A program made the translations under genes and the position numbers. The notes beneath the pieces are model-generated. The model ran no database searches and was not told the origin of the DNA. It saw only the letters and a program-made list of their open reading frames with translations. Shown here piece after piece: positions 17,724 through 26,304 of a stretch of 59,206 nucleotides of DNA; position 1 is the stretch's first letter, and each line of letters begins with the position of its first letter. This DNA is from Fusobacterium sp. (GTDB lineage: Bacteria; Fusobacteriota; Fusobacteriia; Fusobacteriales; Fusobacteriaceae): positions 1 to 59,206 of the forward strand of contig NZ_JAWDXO010000016.1 in the NCBI RefSeq assembly GCF_032477075.1, in the 5' to 3' direction.

Positions 17724-18650
17724 ATGAGAAAAAAACTTATTATGATCATTTTCACTTTAATGGCTGCTTGTGCCTTTGCTAAAGCTTATCCTAGTAAAAA
17801 TATCAATATGATTGTACCATTCAGTGCTGGTGGTGGAACAGATGCAGTTGCTAGAAAATTGGGCAGCCTTATGGAAAAAGAACTTGGAACTTCAGTAGTT
17901 ATAGTTAATAAAACTGGAGGAGCTGGAGCTGTAGGAATGACTTTTGGAGCTACTCAAAAGAAAGATGGTTATACAATTACAATGATAACTAGAGAAATTG
18001 TTTCATTACCTTTAATGAACCTTTCTCCTATCAGTTATAAAGATTTTGAATTAGTATCTTTAGTAAATATGGATCCTGCTGTTGTTTTAGTTGAAAAAGA
18101 TTCTAAGTATCAAACTTTAGATGAACTTTTAGCAGATGCCAAAGCAAATCCTGAAAAAATAAAATTTGCAAGTACAGCTAAACCTAACTTTTATGCTTTA
18201 GCTATAGAAAATGAAGCTGGTGTGAAGTTTAATCATATTCCATATAATGGAGCTGGAGAAGTTATTCCAGCATTGTTAGGAAAACATGCTGATTTCTCTC
18301 TAATGGGACCAGGAGAAGCTATTGGTCAATTAAAAGCTGGTCAATTAAGAGCTTTAGGAATCATGGCTGATACTAGAATTGAAAGTCTTCCAGAAGTTGC
18401 TACATTAAAAGAATTAGGACATGATGTTGTTTCTGGTACTTGGAGAGGTATTGCAGTACCTAAAGGAACTTCACCTGAAATAGTTGCTACTCTTGATGCT
18501 GCTATTAAAAAATCTATTGAATCAGATGATTTTAAAGATTTCATGAACAATTCTACATTTGGAATCAAATATTTAAATGGAAAAGATTTTGAAACATTTA
18601 TAATAGATGATACTACTACAATAGACTCAATAGTAAAATCTTTAAAATAG
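17724..18650 (+). CDS. Tripartite tricarboxylate transporter (TTT) receptor, TctC/Bug family
   Basis: Periplasmic substrate-binding protein of 308 residues with a signal peptide (about residues 1-19, ending ACAFAKA). The mature start YPSKNINMIVPFSAGGGTDAVAR is the Bug-family hallmark, and the VVVNKTGGAGAVG-like segment, FNHIPYNGAGEVIPALLGKHAD and the late GTWRGIAVPKGTSPE are also typical. Bug receptors usually bind carboxylates. Placement in the hexuronate cluster and operators in front of it suggest a uronate or related sugar acid, which is inference. GAGGAGG precedes the ATG. A hairpin separates it from the permease genes. Confidence 0.94.
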   Translation: MRKKLIMIIFTLMAACAFAKAYPSKNINMIVPFSAGGGTDAVARKLGSLMEKELGTSVVIVNKTGGAGAVGMTFGATQKKDGYTITMITREIVSLPLMNLSPISYKDFELVSLVNMDPAVVLVEKDSKYQTLDELLADAKANPEKIKFASTAKPNFYALAIENEAGVKFNHIPYNGAGEVIPALLGKHADFSLMGPGEAIGQLKAGQLRALGIMADTRIESLPEVATLKELGHDVVSGTWRGIAVPKGTSPEIVATLDAAIKKSIESDDFKDFMNNSTFGIKYLNGKDFETFIIDDTTTIDSIVKSLK

Positions 18651-18679
18651 TCATGTAAAATTCTTAAATTAATGTATGG

Positions 18680-18710
18680 AAAGGTTACTATATTTATTAG
18701 TAACCTTTTT
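18680..18710 (+). terminator. Intra-operon hairpin between receptor and permease genes (attenuator)
   Basis: AAGGTTACTA (18681-18690) pairs with TAGTAACCTT (18698-18707) around a 7-base loop and is followed by a T run. It lies between the TctC-like and TctB-like genes, so it probably lowers permease expression relative to the receptor or protects the receptor mRNA end. Confidence 0.8.
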
Positions 18711-18729
18711 TATAAAAGGGGGATTAATT

Positions 18730-19170
18730 TTGTTAGAAACTATTTTTTCTGTATTTTTATGTATAGTAAGTGCTTTTATTTTTTATTCTTCTACTCAGTT
18801 TAATATGGCTTTCATAGGAGACTCTGGACTAGGTCCTGATTTCTTTCCTAAAATTATTGCAATTATTTTATTTATACTCTCTGGTATACTTTTTGCAGGA
18901 AGCATAAAAAACAAAGATAAAAAAAGTATTTATAATTCAAATATGAGATATACCTTCATGGTAATTTTTGCTTTTGCAATATATATATTTCTTATAGACA
19001 GAATTGGTTATTTAATATCTACTATAATTTTTGCTTTTGTTATAATAACTATTTTAAAGAGCAAATCTAAGATATTAAATATAATATTTGCAATAATATT
19101 TCCTGCAGCCTTATACTTATTATTTACTTATGCTTTTAAAGTATCTTTACCTACAGGATTATTTATCTAA
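18730..19170 (+). CDS. TTT transporter small membrane subunit (TctB family)
   Basis: Small membrane subunit with about four hydrophobic segments: one at the N-terminus, one near residue 50, and two in the C-terminal half around a FLIDRIGYLIST loop. The motif DSGLGPDFFPKIIAIILF after the first helix is characteristic of TctB. I place the start at TTG 18730, seven bases after GGGGG. An ATG further upstream at 18676 lies at the edge of the hairpin at 18680-18710 and has no ribosome site. The protein is then 146 residues, normal for the family. The large subunit follows 25 bases later. Confidence 0.85.
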   Translation: MLETIFSVFLCIVSAFIFYSSTQFNMAFIGDSGLGPDFFPKIIAIILFILSGILFAGSIKNKDKKSIYNSNMRYTFMVIFAFAIYIFLIDRIGYLISTIIFAFVIITILKSKSKILNIIFAIIFPAALYLLFTYAFKVSLPTGLFI

Positions 19171-19195
19171 TTTTAAATAGAGGGGGAAATATAAA

Positions 19196-20662
19196 ATGTT
19201 TAGTCATTTAATACAAGGTTTATCTACAGCTCTGCTGTTAGGTAATCTGTTTTATCTAATTCTTGGAGTAACTGGAGGGATTGTCATTGGAGCTCTTCCA
19301 GGGCTTACTGCAACAATGGGAGTTGCTATTCTTCTTCCTTTTACATTTGGTATGGATGCTGTTACTGGTCTTATAATGCTTGTAGGAATATATATAGGAG
19401 CTATCTATGGAGGTTCTATCTCAGCTATACTTTTGAATACTCCTGGAACTCCAGCATCAGCTGCTACTTGTTTTGATGGTTATGCTTTAGTAAAAAAAGG
19501 ATATCCAACAAAAGCTCTTAGTGCATCCACTATTGCCTCAGCTTTAGGAGGTCTTATCAGTTGTCTAGCTCTTGTTACTATATCACCTGTTTTGGCAAAA
19601 TTTGCTTTGAGATTCTCTGCTCCTGAATATTTTGCCTTAGCTTTATTTGGACTTACTATTATTGCAAGTATATCTGCTGAAAACTTCTTAAAGGGAATAA
19701 TTGCTGGAATGATAGGATTATTAATATCTTGCTTTGGTATGGATGCTATAACAAGTTATCCGAGATTTACTTTTGGTGTAGTGGATCTTTTAAATGGATT
19801 TTCGGTTATCCCTGTTCTTATAGGGTTATTTGCTGTATCAGAAGTTTTTAATCAGATAGAAACTTTAATAGGAGAAAAAGAAATAAAAACAGATATAATT
19901 ATGGATAAAAACTATATGAACTGGAAAGAAATAAAACATTGTCTCCCTACTATACTTAAATGTGGAGCCATTGGAACTTTTATAGGTTCTATTCCTGGTG
20001 CTGGTGCTGATATTGCTGCCTTTGTATGCTATAATGAAGCCAAAAGAAGTAACAAGAATGAAAAGTTTGGAGAAGGAAGTCTTATTGGTATCTCTGCTCC
20101 TGAGTCTGGTAATAACGGAGTGACTGGAGGAGCTTTGGTTCCACTGCTTACTCTTGGAGTTCCTGGAGATGCTGTTGCTGCTGTTCTTTTAGGTGCACTT
20201 ATAATTCAAGGATTAACTCCAGGCCCATTGCTTTTTGAACAAAATCCTGAAATTGTTTATGGATTATTTAGTTCTATGATAATTGGAAATATTCTTCTCC
20301 TATTTATAGGATTAGCAGGTATAAAATTCTATAGCAGAATTGTTGAGATTCCTAAAACTCTAATGATTCCTGCTATATTAATACTTTCAACTATTGGATC
20401 ATACTCTATGAATAATAGCTTATTTGATGTAGGAGTCACTTTTGTTTTCGGGATAATTGGATATGTAATGTCAAAAATAAAAATGCCTAGCTCTCCAATA
20501 GTTTTAGCTGTGATCTTAGGACCAATGCTTGAAACTAATTTAAGAAAAGCTGTCTTGATGTATGAGGGATCATACAGTTTCTTATATACTAGACCAATAA
20601 CTGTAGTATTTCTAATTTTGACTGTTCTTTCAATGGTATCAGCTTTAAAAAAGAAAAAATAG
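19196..20662 (+). CDS. TTT transporter large permease (TctA family)
   Basis: The 488-residue channel subunit of the TTT transporter, with about 11-12 membrane segments. Conserved TctA motifs include GGIVIGALPGLTATMGVAIL near residue 30, IYIGAIYGGSISAILLNTPG with PGTPASAATCFDGYAL, a second half-repeat GTFIGSIPGAGADIAAFVCY, and the region APESGNNGVTGGALVPLLTL. The two PG-rich loops are the expected inverted repeat of the substrate path. AGAGGGGGA lies upstream of the ATG. It is the last gene of the operon, ending at the hairpin at 20754-20783. Confidence 0.95.
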   Translation: MFSHLIQGLSTALLLGNLFYLILGVTGGIVIGALPGLTATMGVAILLPFTFGMDAVTGLIMLVGIYIGAIYGGSISAILLNTPGTPASAATCFDGYALVKKGYPTKALSASTIASALGGLISCLALVTISPVLAKFALRFSAPEYFALALFGLTIIASISAENFLKGIIAGMIGLLISCFGMDAITSYPRFTFGVVDLLNGFSVIPVLIGLFAVSEVFNQIETLIGEKEIKTDIIMDKNYMNWKEIKHCLPTILKCGAIGTFIGSIPGAGADIAAFVCYNEAKRSNKNEKFGEGSLIGISAPESGNNGVTGGALVPLLTLGVPGDAVAAVLLGALIIQGLTPGPLLFEQNPEIVYGLFSSMIIGNILLLFIGLAGIKFYSRIVEIPKTLMIPAILILSTIGSYSMNNSLFDVGVTFVFGIIGYVMSKIKMPSSPIVLAVILGPMLETNLRKAVLMYEGSYSFLYTRPITVVFLILTVLSMVSALKKKK

Positions 20663-20750
20663 AAAAACTAAAGAAATATTTAATAAATACTATAAAATAT
20701 ATTGTTATTTAAAAATAAGAAATTTGTTATAATGGATAAAAAGTTATATA

Positions 20751-20783
20751 AAAAAGGAAACTGCTTAAGTAGTTTCCTTTTTT
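20751..20783. terminator. Bidirectional terminator between TTT operon and DUF2023-like gene
   Basis: GGAAACT (20756-20762) and AGTTTCC (20771-20777), extended inward by CTTAAG, form the stem. It is flanked by an A run on the left and a T run on the right, serving both convergent genes. Confidence 0.88.
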
Positions 20784-21111
20784 ATGCACTTATTGCTTTT
20801 TCTTTAAATTTTAAAAATCTTTCACACTGTTTTTTTCTGTCATATCCAAGCATTATACCAAGTATAAAATCTTCTTCTGGAGTATAAGCTGTCAAAGAAA
20901 GTTTATTTATATTCTTTATCACTTCTACACATTCCTTTGCTCCAAAAAATACATTTATTCTTTGTTTTCCTAAAGGATATATTATATAGTCTATATTTTC
21001 AGAATTTAGTTTTTCTTTTATAATTTCAATATTTTTTTTATCTGTAGTGTGTAATATAAGATTTCTGATTCCTTTTTGGTATTCGTATATGTGGTGTATA
21101 AAAACTTCCAT
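20782..21111 (-). CDS. DUF2023-like protein of unknown function
   Basis: A small cytoplasmic protein of 109 residues with no signal peptide or membrane segment. From memory it matches the DUF2023 family (N-terminal FIHHIYEYQKGIRNLILHT; C-terminal EEDFILGIMLGYDRKKQCER), a family of unknown function reported from anaerobes. The alternating helix and strand pattern and the highly conserved C-terminal GYDR-KQCER segment suggest a small alpha/beta fold with a functional Cys. It is a single-gene unit with its own strong promoter (21139-21167) and AGGAGGTAGAGC before the ATG. Nothing nearby hints at its job. Confidence 0.75.
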   Translation of the reverse strand: MEVFIHHIYEYQKGIRNLILHTTDKKNIEIIKEKLNSENIDYIIYPLGKQRINVFFGAKECVEVIKNINKLSLTAYTPEEDFILGIMLGYDRKKQCERFLKFKEKAISA

Positions 21112-21138
21112 GCTCTACCTCCTATAAATTTATAATTG

Positions 21139-21167
21139 ATTATAGCACTAATTAAAAATATTTTCAA
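21139..21167 (-). promoter_or_regulatory. Promoter of the DUF2023-like gene
   Basis: On the minus strand, -35 TTGAAA (21167-21162), a 17-base spacer ending in an extended TGC, and -10 TATAAT (21144-21139). Confidence 0.82.
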
Positions 21168-21251
21168 TATATTTTAAAATAAAATTATTTGAAATACAAA
21201 ACAAAAATAAGAGGATATTAATAAAAAAAGATAGATATAGAAAAAGTTTAT

Positions 21252-21259
21252 GGTATAAT
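21252..21259 (+). promoter_or_regulatory. Extended -10 promoter of uvrB
   Basis: ATGGTATAAT carries a TGN extended element and a perfect -10 (21254-21259), 33 bases before the uvrB ATG. The -35 region is poor. Confidence 0.65.
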
Positions 21260-21291
21260 TAAAAATAGGAATTAATAAAGGTAGGTATGAT

Positions 21292-23274
21292 ATGTTCAAA
21301 ATACATTCAAAATACAGCCCTACTGGAGATCAGCCAGAGGCAATAAAAAAAATAACTGATAATATAAATAATGGAGTAAAAGATCAGGTACTTCTTGGAG
21401 TTACTGGTTCAGGAAAAACTTTTACTGTAGCCAATATCATTGAAAAAACACAAAGACCAGCTTTGATACTTGCTCCTAATAAAACATTGGCAGCTCAGCT
21501 TTATTCAGAATATAAAAGTTTTTTTCCTGATAATGCTGTAGAATATTTCGTATCATATTATGATTATTACCAGCCAGAAGCTTACATAGTAACTACTGAT
21601 ACCTATATAGAAAAAGACTCATCCATTAATGATGAAATAGAAAAATTAAGACATGCTGCGACTGCTGCTCTTATGAACAGAAGAGATGTAATAATAGTAG
21701 CTTCTGTTTCTGCCATATATGGATTGGGGTCTGCTGAAACATATAGAAAAATGACTATCCCAATAGATAGGCAGACTGGAATAGATAGAAAAGAGCTTAT
21801 TGAAAGACTTATAAGTATAAGATATGAAAGAAATGACATAGCTTTTGAAAGAGGAAAATTTAGAATAAAAGGTGATGTTATAGATATATACCCATCATAT
21901 ATGGAAACTGGATATAGGCTTGAATACTGGGGAGATGATTTGGAAGAAATATCTGAAATAAATACTCTTACTGGACAAAAAATAAGAAAAAATCTAGAAA
22001 GAATAGTTATTTATCCTGCAACTCAATATCTTACAGCAGATGGTGATAATGAAAGAATTCTTGCTGAAATACAAAAAGATCTGAAAATAGAGGTAGAAGC
22101 CTTTGAAAAAAGAGGAAAACTCCTTGAAGCTCAAAGATTAAAACAAAGAACTGAATATGATATGGAAATGATAAGAGAAATTGGATACTGCAAAGGTATA
22201 GAAAATTATTCAAGATATCTTTCTGGAAAAAAAGAAGGAGAAACTCCTGATACCCTGCTTGAATATTTCCCAAAAGACTTCCTTATATTTATAGATGAAT
22301 CTCATATATCTATTCCACAAATAAGGGGAATGTATAATGGTGACAGAGCGAGAAAAACAGCTCTTGTTGAAAATGGATTCAGATTAAAAGCTGCCCTTGA
22401 CAACAGACCTTTAAAGTTTGAAGAGTTTAGAAAAATATCTGATCAGTCAGTATTTGTATCAGCTACTCCTGGAGATTTTGAAATAGAAGCCTCACATGGA
22501 CATATTGCAGAGCAGCTTATAAGACCTACTGGAATACTCGATCCTGTAATAGAGGTAAGGCCTACCAAAAACCAAGTGGATGATTTACTGGAAGAAATAA
22601 GAATAAGAGCTGACAGAAAAGAAAGAGTTTTGGTTACCACTCTTACTAAAAAAATGGCTGAAGAACTTACTGAATATTATCTTGGATTTGGTGTGAGAGT
22701 AAAATATATGCATTCTGACATAGATACATTAGAAAGAATAGATATAATTAAAGGATTGAGAAAGGGTGAATTTGATGCTCTAGTTGGGATTAACTTGTTA
22801 AGAGAAGGATTGGATATCCCTGAAGTTTCTTTAGTTGCCATATTAGAGGCTGATAAAGAAGGTTTTTTAAGAAGCAGAAGATCTTTGGTACAAACAATAG
22901 GTAGGGCTGCCAGAAATATAGAAGGGCGTGTTATACTCTATGGAGATATAATGACTGATTCTATGAAACAGGCTATTGATGAAACTAATAGAAGAAGAAA
23001 AATACAAAATGAATATAATGTATTCAATAATATAGATCCTAAAACTATTGTTAAAGAAATCAGTGAAGACTTAATCAATCTTGATTATGGATTAGATATC
23101 AATGAAACTGAAGATAAATCTAAAAAAACATTTACATCTAGAAAAGACATTGAAAAAGAAATAATAAAACTTCAAAAACAAATAGCGAAACTTTCTAAAG
23201 AATTAGATTTTGAAAATGCTATTATAAAAAGAGATGAAATGACTAAACTTAAAAAACTGTTACTAGATTTTTAA
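21292..23274 (+). CDS. uvrB: Excinuclease ABC subunit B
   Basis: Damage-verification helicase of nucleotide excision repair, acting with UvrA and UvrC. The 660-residue length is standard. Seen in order are SKYSPTGDQPEAI at the N-terminus, Walker A GVTGSGKTFTVAN (about residues 38-50), the beta-hairpin region VSYYDYYQPEAYI, DESH near residue 338, and the helicase motifs GINLLREGLDIPEVSLVAI and QTIGRAARN. The C-terminal UVR motif (KLQKQIAKLSKELDFENA) would contact UvrC. It heads a plus-strand group with xseA, a TPR protein and dprA. No frame damage is seen. Confidence 0.98.
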   Translation: MFKIHSKYSPTGDQPEAIKKITDNINNGVKDQVLLGVTGSGKTFTVANIIEKTQRPALILAPNKTLAAQLYSEYKSFFPDNAVEYFVSYYDYYQPEAYIVTTDTYIEKDSSINDEIEKLRHAATAALMNRRDVIIVASVSAIYGLGSAETYRKMTIPIDRQTGIDRKELIERLISIRYERNDIAFERGKFRIKGDVIDIYPSYMETGYRLEYWGDDLEEISEINTLTGQKIRKNLERIVIYPATQYLTADGDNERILAEIQKDLKIEVEAFEKRGKLLEAQRLKQRTEYDMEMIREIGYCKGIENYSRYLSGKKEGETPDTLLEYFPKDFLIFIDESHISIPQIRGMYNGDRARKTALVENGFRLKAALDNRPLKFEEFRKISDQSVFVSATPGDFEIEASHGHIAEQLIRPTGILDPVIEVRPTKNQVDDLLEEIRIRADRKERVLVTTLTKKMAEELTEYYLGFGVRVKYMHSDIDTLERIDIIKGLRKGEFDALVGINLLREGLDIPEVSLVAILEADKEGFLRSRRSLVQTIGRAARNIEGRVILYGDIMTDSMKQAIDETNRRRKIQNEYNVFNNIDPKTIVKEISEDLINLDYGLDINETEDKSKKTFTSRKDIEKEIIKLQKQIAKLSKELDFENAIIKRDEMTKLKKLLLDF

Positions 23275-23288
23275 CCAAGGAGTTTTTA

Positions 23289-24509
23289 ATGTTTGAAGAA
23301 AGAACTTATAGTGTAAGCGAATTTAATAAAAAAGTAAAAAACTATTTAGAAGAAAACAGTGATTTAAGAGAATTTTTCCTTGAAGGAGAAATGTCAGGTG
23401 TAACTTATTACAAAAGTGGACATCTATATTTTAATCTGAAGGATAAGGAAGCTCAAGTTAAATGTGCTGCTTTTAAATATAAATTCAAAAGAATTGCAGA
23501 AGATTTGAAAGATGGTGATTCTGTAAAAATATTTGGAGATGTTGGTTTCTATGAAAATAGAGGAGATTTTCAAATACTTGTAAGACATATTGAGAAAAAA
23601 AACGAATTAGGAGAGCTTTTTGCTAAACTTGAAAAATTAAAAAAAGAGATGGCTGATCAAGGTTACTTTGATCTTTCTCATAAAAAACCTCTCCCTAAAT
23701 TTCCTAAAAACATTGGAGTGGTTACTGCCTATACTGGAGCAGCCATACAAGATATAATAAAAACTATCAAAAAAAGAGATGATACAATAAATATTTATGT
23801 ATATCCTGCCAAAGTACAAGGAATAGGAGCAAAAGAAGAAATCATAAAAGGAATTAAAACTTTAAACCAAATAAAAGATATTGATTTAATAATAGCTGGG
23901 AGAGGTGGAGGAAGCATAGAAGACCTCTGGTCTTTTAATGAAAAAGAAGTGGCACTTGCTTTTTATGATTCTGAAAAACCTATCATATCTGCTGTAGGGC
24001 ATGAAATAGATTATCTTCTCAGTGATCTCACAGCAGATGCAAGAGCAGCTACCCCTACTCAAGCTGTAGAGTTATCTGTTCCTGAACGAATAAAAACTTT
24101 AGAATCTATAGAAGACAGAAGCAGATATTTGAAATCTCTTATGAAAAATTATATAGAAATTTTAAAAAGAGAATTGGAAAAAAGAGAGAATAATTACTAC
24201 ATAAAAAATTTCAGTAGAAATATTGAAGAAAAAAATCAAGAGATAATTGAAAAAGAAATTCTTTTGAAAAAAGCCTTTGAACGCCATGTACAAAATCTTC
24301 AAAATAATTTAAACAACAGAGTAAATAAAATAGTTAATTTAAATCCACTTGAAACTTTAAAAAGAGGATATAGTGTTGTCACTAAAAATGGAATTTCAAT
24401 AAGAAAAATCAGTGATTTATCAGTAAATGATGAAATTGATATTAAAATAGATGATGGTTTGATAAAAGGAATAGTAAAGGAGATAAAAAATGAAAAAGAT
24501 ACTTATTAG
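23289..24509 (+). CDS. xseA: Exodeoxyribonuclease VII large subunit
   Basis: Catalytic subunit of the single-strand-specific exonuclease VII. The N-terminal OB fold covers about residues 1-100 (EGEMSGVTYYKSGHLYFNLKD). The catalytic domain contains KKPLPKFPKNIGVVTAYTGAAIQDI, IIAGRGGGSIEDLWSFNEKEVA and the ISAVGHEIDYLLSDLTADARAATPT motif. A long charged helical region and the C-terminal LKRGYSVV element follow. At 406 residues it is of normal length. No gene for the small subunit XseB follows, the next gene instead encoding a TPR protein whose start overlaps the xseA end by 20 bases. AAGGAG lies before the ATG. Confidence 0.97.
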   Translation: MFEERTYSVSEFNKKVKNYLEENSDLREFFLEGEMSGVTYYKSGHLYFNLKDKEAQVKCAAFKYKFKRIAEDLKDGDSVKIFGDVGFYENRGDFQILVRHIEKKNELGELFAKLEKLKKEMADQGYFDLSHKKPLPKFPKNIGVVTAYTGAAIQDIIKTIKKRDDTINIYVYPAKVQGIGAKEEIIKGIKTLNQIKDIDLIIAGRGGGSIEDLWSFNEKEVALAFYDSEKPIISAVGHEIDYLLSDLTADARAATPTQAVELSVPERIKTLESIEDRSRYLKSLMKNYIEILKRELEKRENNYYIKNFSRNIEEKNQEIIEKEILLKKAFERHVQNLQNNLNNRVNKIVNLNPLETLKRGYSVVTKNGISIRKISDLSVNDEIDIKIDDGLIKGIVKEIKNEKDTY

Positions 24510-25140
24510 TATATTTATACTCTTATCTGCATCTTTAGCTTTTTCAGAGGAAATTACACCTATATATGAATATAGAAACGAAGCTCTGAGAAATATAGAC
24601 ACTCAAATGAATGCTGAAAGAAGCAGAGGAAGATTGAAAAGACTAAATAATCAATTTGAAGCAGAACTAAAAAATTATATAGAATCTGTAAATGGAAATA
24701 CTGAAGTAATCTTTCAATTAGGAAATCAATATTTCAGAATGAATCAGTATGATCGTGCAAGAAAAATATTTTCTATGGATAAAACTGATATAAGAAATGT
24801 TTTTGGAGCAGCTACTACAGCAAGATTCCTTGGCAGAAATGAAGAAGCCATTTCATTATATAATGATACTCTAAGTATAGATTCTTCATTTTATGAGGCT
24901 TATCTTGGTAGGGGAATAGCTAATAAAAATCTTCAAAACTATGACAATGCTCTAAGCGATTTTAAACAATATTTAAATTATAAACAGAATGAGTATGTAT
25001 ATGCTGGTATGGGAGATATCTATATGGCAACTGAAAGATATACAGAAGCAAGAAATATTCTTGAAAAAGGAAGAAGTTTATACCCTAGTTCTAAAACAAT
25101 AAGAGAACTTTTGGTAAAAGTTTATGCAAAAATAAAATAG
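24490..25140 (+). CDS. Exported tetratricopeptide-repeat protein
   Basis: A 216-residue protein with a clear signal peptide (MKKILISIFILLSASLAFS), so periplasmic or membrane-associated. Residues about 70-210 form four or so TPR-like helical pairs, with typical spacing in FQLGNQYFRMNQYDRARKIF, AYLGRGIANKNLQNYDNAL and AGMGDIYMATERYTEARNIL. TPR arrays bind other proteins. The cargo or partner is not known. The start overlaps the end of xseA by 20 bases and has AAGGAG upstream. dprA follows immediately, but neither neighbour explains an exported TPR protein. Confidence 0.82.
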   Translation: MKKILISIFILLSASLAFSEEITPIYEYRNEALRNIDTQMNAERSRGRLKRLNNQFEAELKNYIESVNGNTEVIFQLGNQYFRMNQYDRARKIFSMDKTDIRNVFGAATTARFLGRNEEAISLYNDTLSIDSSFYEAYLGRGIANKNLQNYDNALSDFKQYLNYKQNEYVYAGMGDIYMATERYTEARNILEKGRSLYPSSKTIRELLVKVYAKIK

Positions 25141-25151
25141 AGGTGATCCTA

Positions 25152-26210
25152 TTGGAATGGTATAAATTAAGGACAGCAGGTGTCAAAGACAGTGTTATCC
25201 GTAATTTAATGTCAGCTTTTAAGGAATACTTGGATATATTTAAATTAGATGAATTTCAACTAAAAAAATACTTCAATATAGATGATACAGAATATAAAAA
25301 AATTATTAACTCTAAAACTCTATCTCTTGATAAAGAAATAGAAAACCTAAAGAAAAACAAAGTGAAAGTATTAAGTTTAAAAAATAACAACTATCCAGAA
25401 GAACTAAAAAATATAAGTCAGCCTCCTGTTTTCTTATACTATAAAGGAGATATTTCTCTTCTTAAGAATAAAAGAATAGGAGTAGTAGGTACAAGAAAAG
25501 CTACTGTCTATGGAAAAATAACCTGCGAAAAAATGACTGAAGAACTTGTAAATAATGAAATAACTACTGTAAGTGGACTAGCTCTTGGAATAGACAGTAT
25601 ATGTCATAAAAAAACTTTGGATAAATCTGGCAAAACTATTGCAGTAGTTGGCAGTGGTCTTGATATTATTTATCCAAAAGAAAACAGAATCCTTTGGGAA
25701 AATATAGAGAAATATGGATTAATAATCAGTGAATATCCTTTAGGAACAGAGCCTATTGGGTATAATTTTCCTATGAGAAATAGAATAATAGTTGGTTTAT
25801 CCAGAGGAATTCTTGTAATAGAAAGTCAAAAAAAAGGTGGCAGTTTAATCACTGCTGAATTAGCTTTGGAAGAAGGAAGAGAAGTATTTGCTGTTCCAGG
25901 AGATATTTTTTCCCCTTCATCTGAAGGATGTAATAATCTTATAAAAAACAGTCAGGCAAAGCTTACAACAGATGTAAAAGATATAATTACAGAATATGGA
26001 TGGGAAGTAAAAAATAATAAAAATAATAATTTAAATCTTACTTCTTATGAAGAAAAAATATTTTCTCTGCTTGAAAAAGAAAAAAATTTAGATGAACTTA
26101 TTTTAGATACTTCATTTAAAGCAAGTGAGATTTTATCTATACTTATGGACCTTGAAATAAAGAGTGCTATAGTAAGTATTCCAGGTGGAAAATATAGAAG
26201 AAAAAACTAA
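25152..26210 (+). CDS. dprA: DNA-processing protein DprA (Smf)
   Basis: Loads RecA onto incoming single-stranded DNA during natural transformation, and is also widespread in non-competent bacteria. An N-terminal helical domain is followed by the Rossmann-like DprA core with GVVGTRKATVYGK, SGLALGIDSICHKKTL, VVGSGLDIIYPKEN, EYPLGTEPIGYNFPMRNRII and VIESQKKGGSLITAELALEEGREVFAVPGD. A small winged-helix-like C-terminal domain completes it. I chose TTG 25152, because AGGTGAT lies at ideal distance before it. A GTG at 25143 lies within that ribosome site. The topA gene downstream is the usual partner of dprA in Firmicutes-like gene orders. Confidence 0.95.
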   Translation: MEWYKLRTAGVKDSVIRNLMSAFKEYLDIFKLDEFQLKKYFNIDDTEYKKIINSKTLSLDKEIENLKKNKVKVLSLKNNNYPEELKNISQPPVFLYYKGDISLLKNKRIGVVGTRKATVYGKITCEKMTEELVNNEITTVSGLALGIDSICHKKTLDKSGKTIAVVGSGLDIIYPKENRILWENIEKYGLIISEYPLGTEPIGYNFPMRNRIIVGLSRGILVIESQKKGGSLITAELALEEGREVFAVPGDIFSPSSEGCNNLIKNSQAKLTTDVKDIITEYGWEVKNNKNNNLNLTSYEEKIFSLLEKEKNLDELILDTSFKASEILSILMDLEIKSAIVSIPGGKYRRKN

Positions 26211-26224
26211 AATATAATTGTTTG

Positions 26225-26253
26225 TTGCTTTTTTTATTATTTTTTAGTAAAAT
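26225..26253 (+). promoter_or_regulatory. Possible promoter of topA
   Basis: TTGCTT (26225-26230), a 17-base spacer and TAAAAT (26248-26253) lie between dprA and topA. The -35 match is modest, so read-through from upstream is also possible. Confidence 0.4.
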
Positions 26254-26304
26254 GAAACGGAAATATAGTAAACAAAAATTTGAGTTCAGATAGGGGTGAA
26301 AAAT

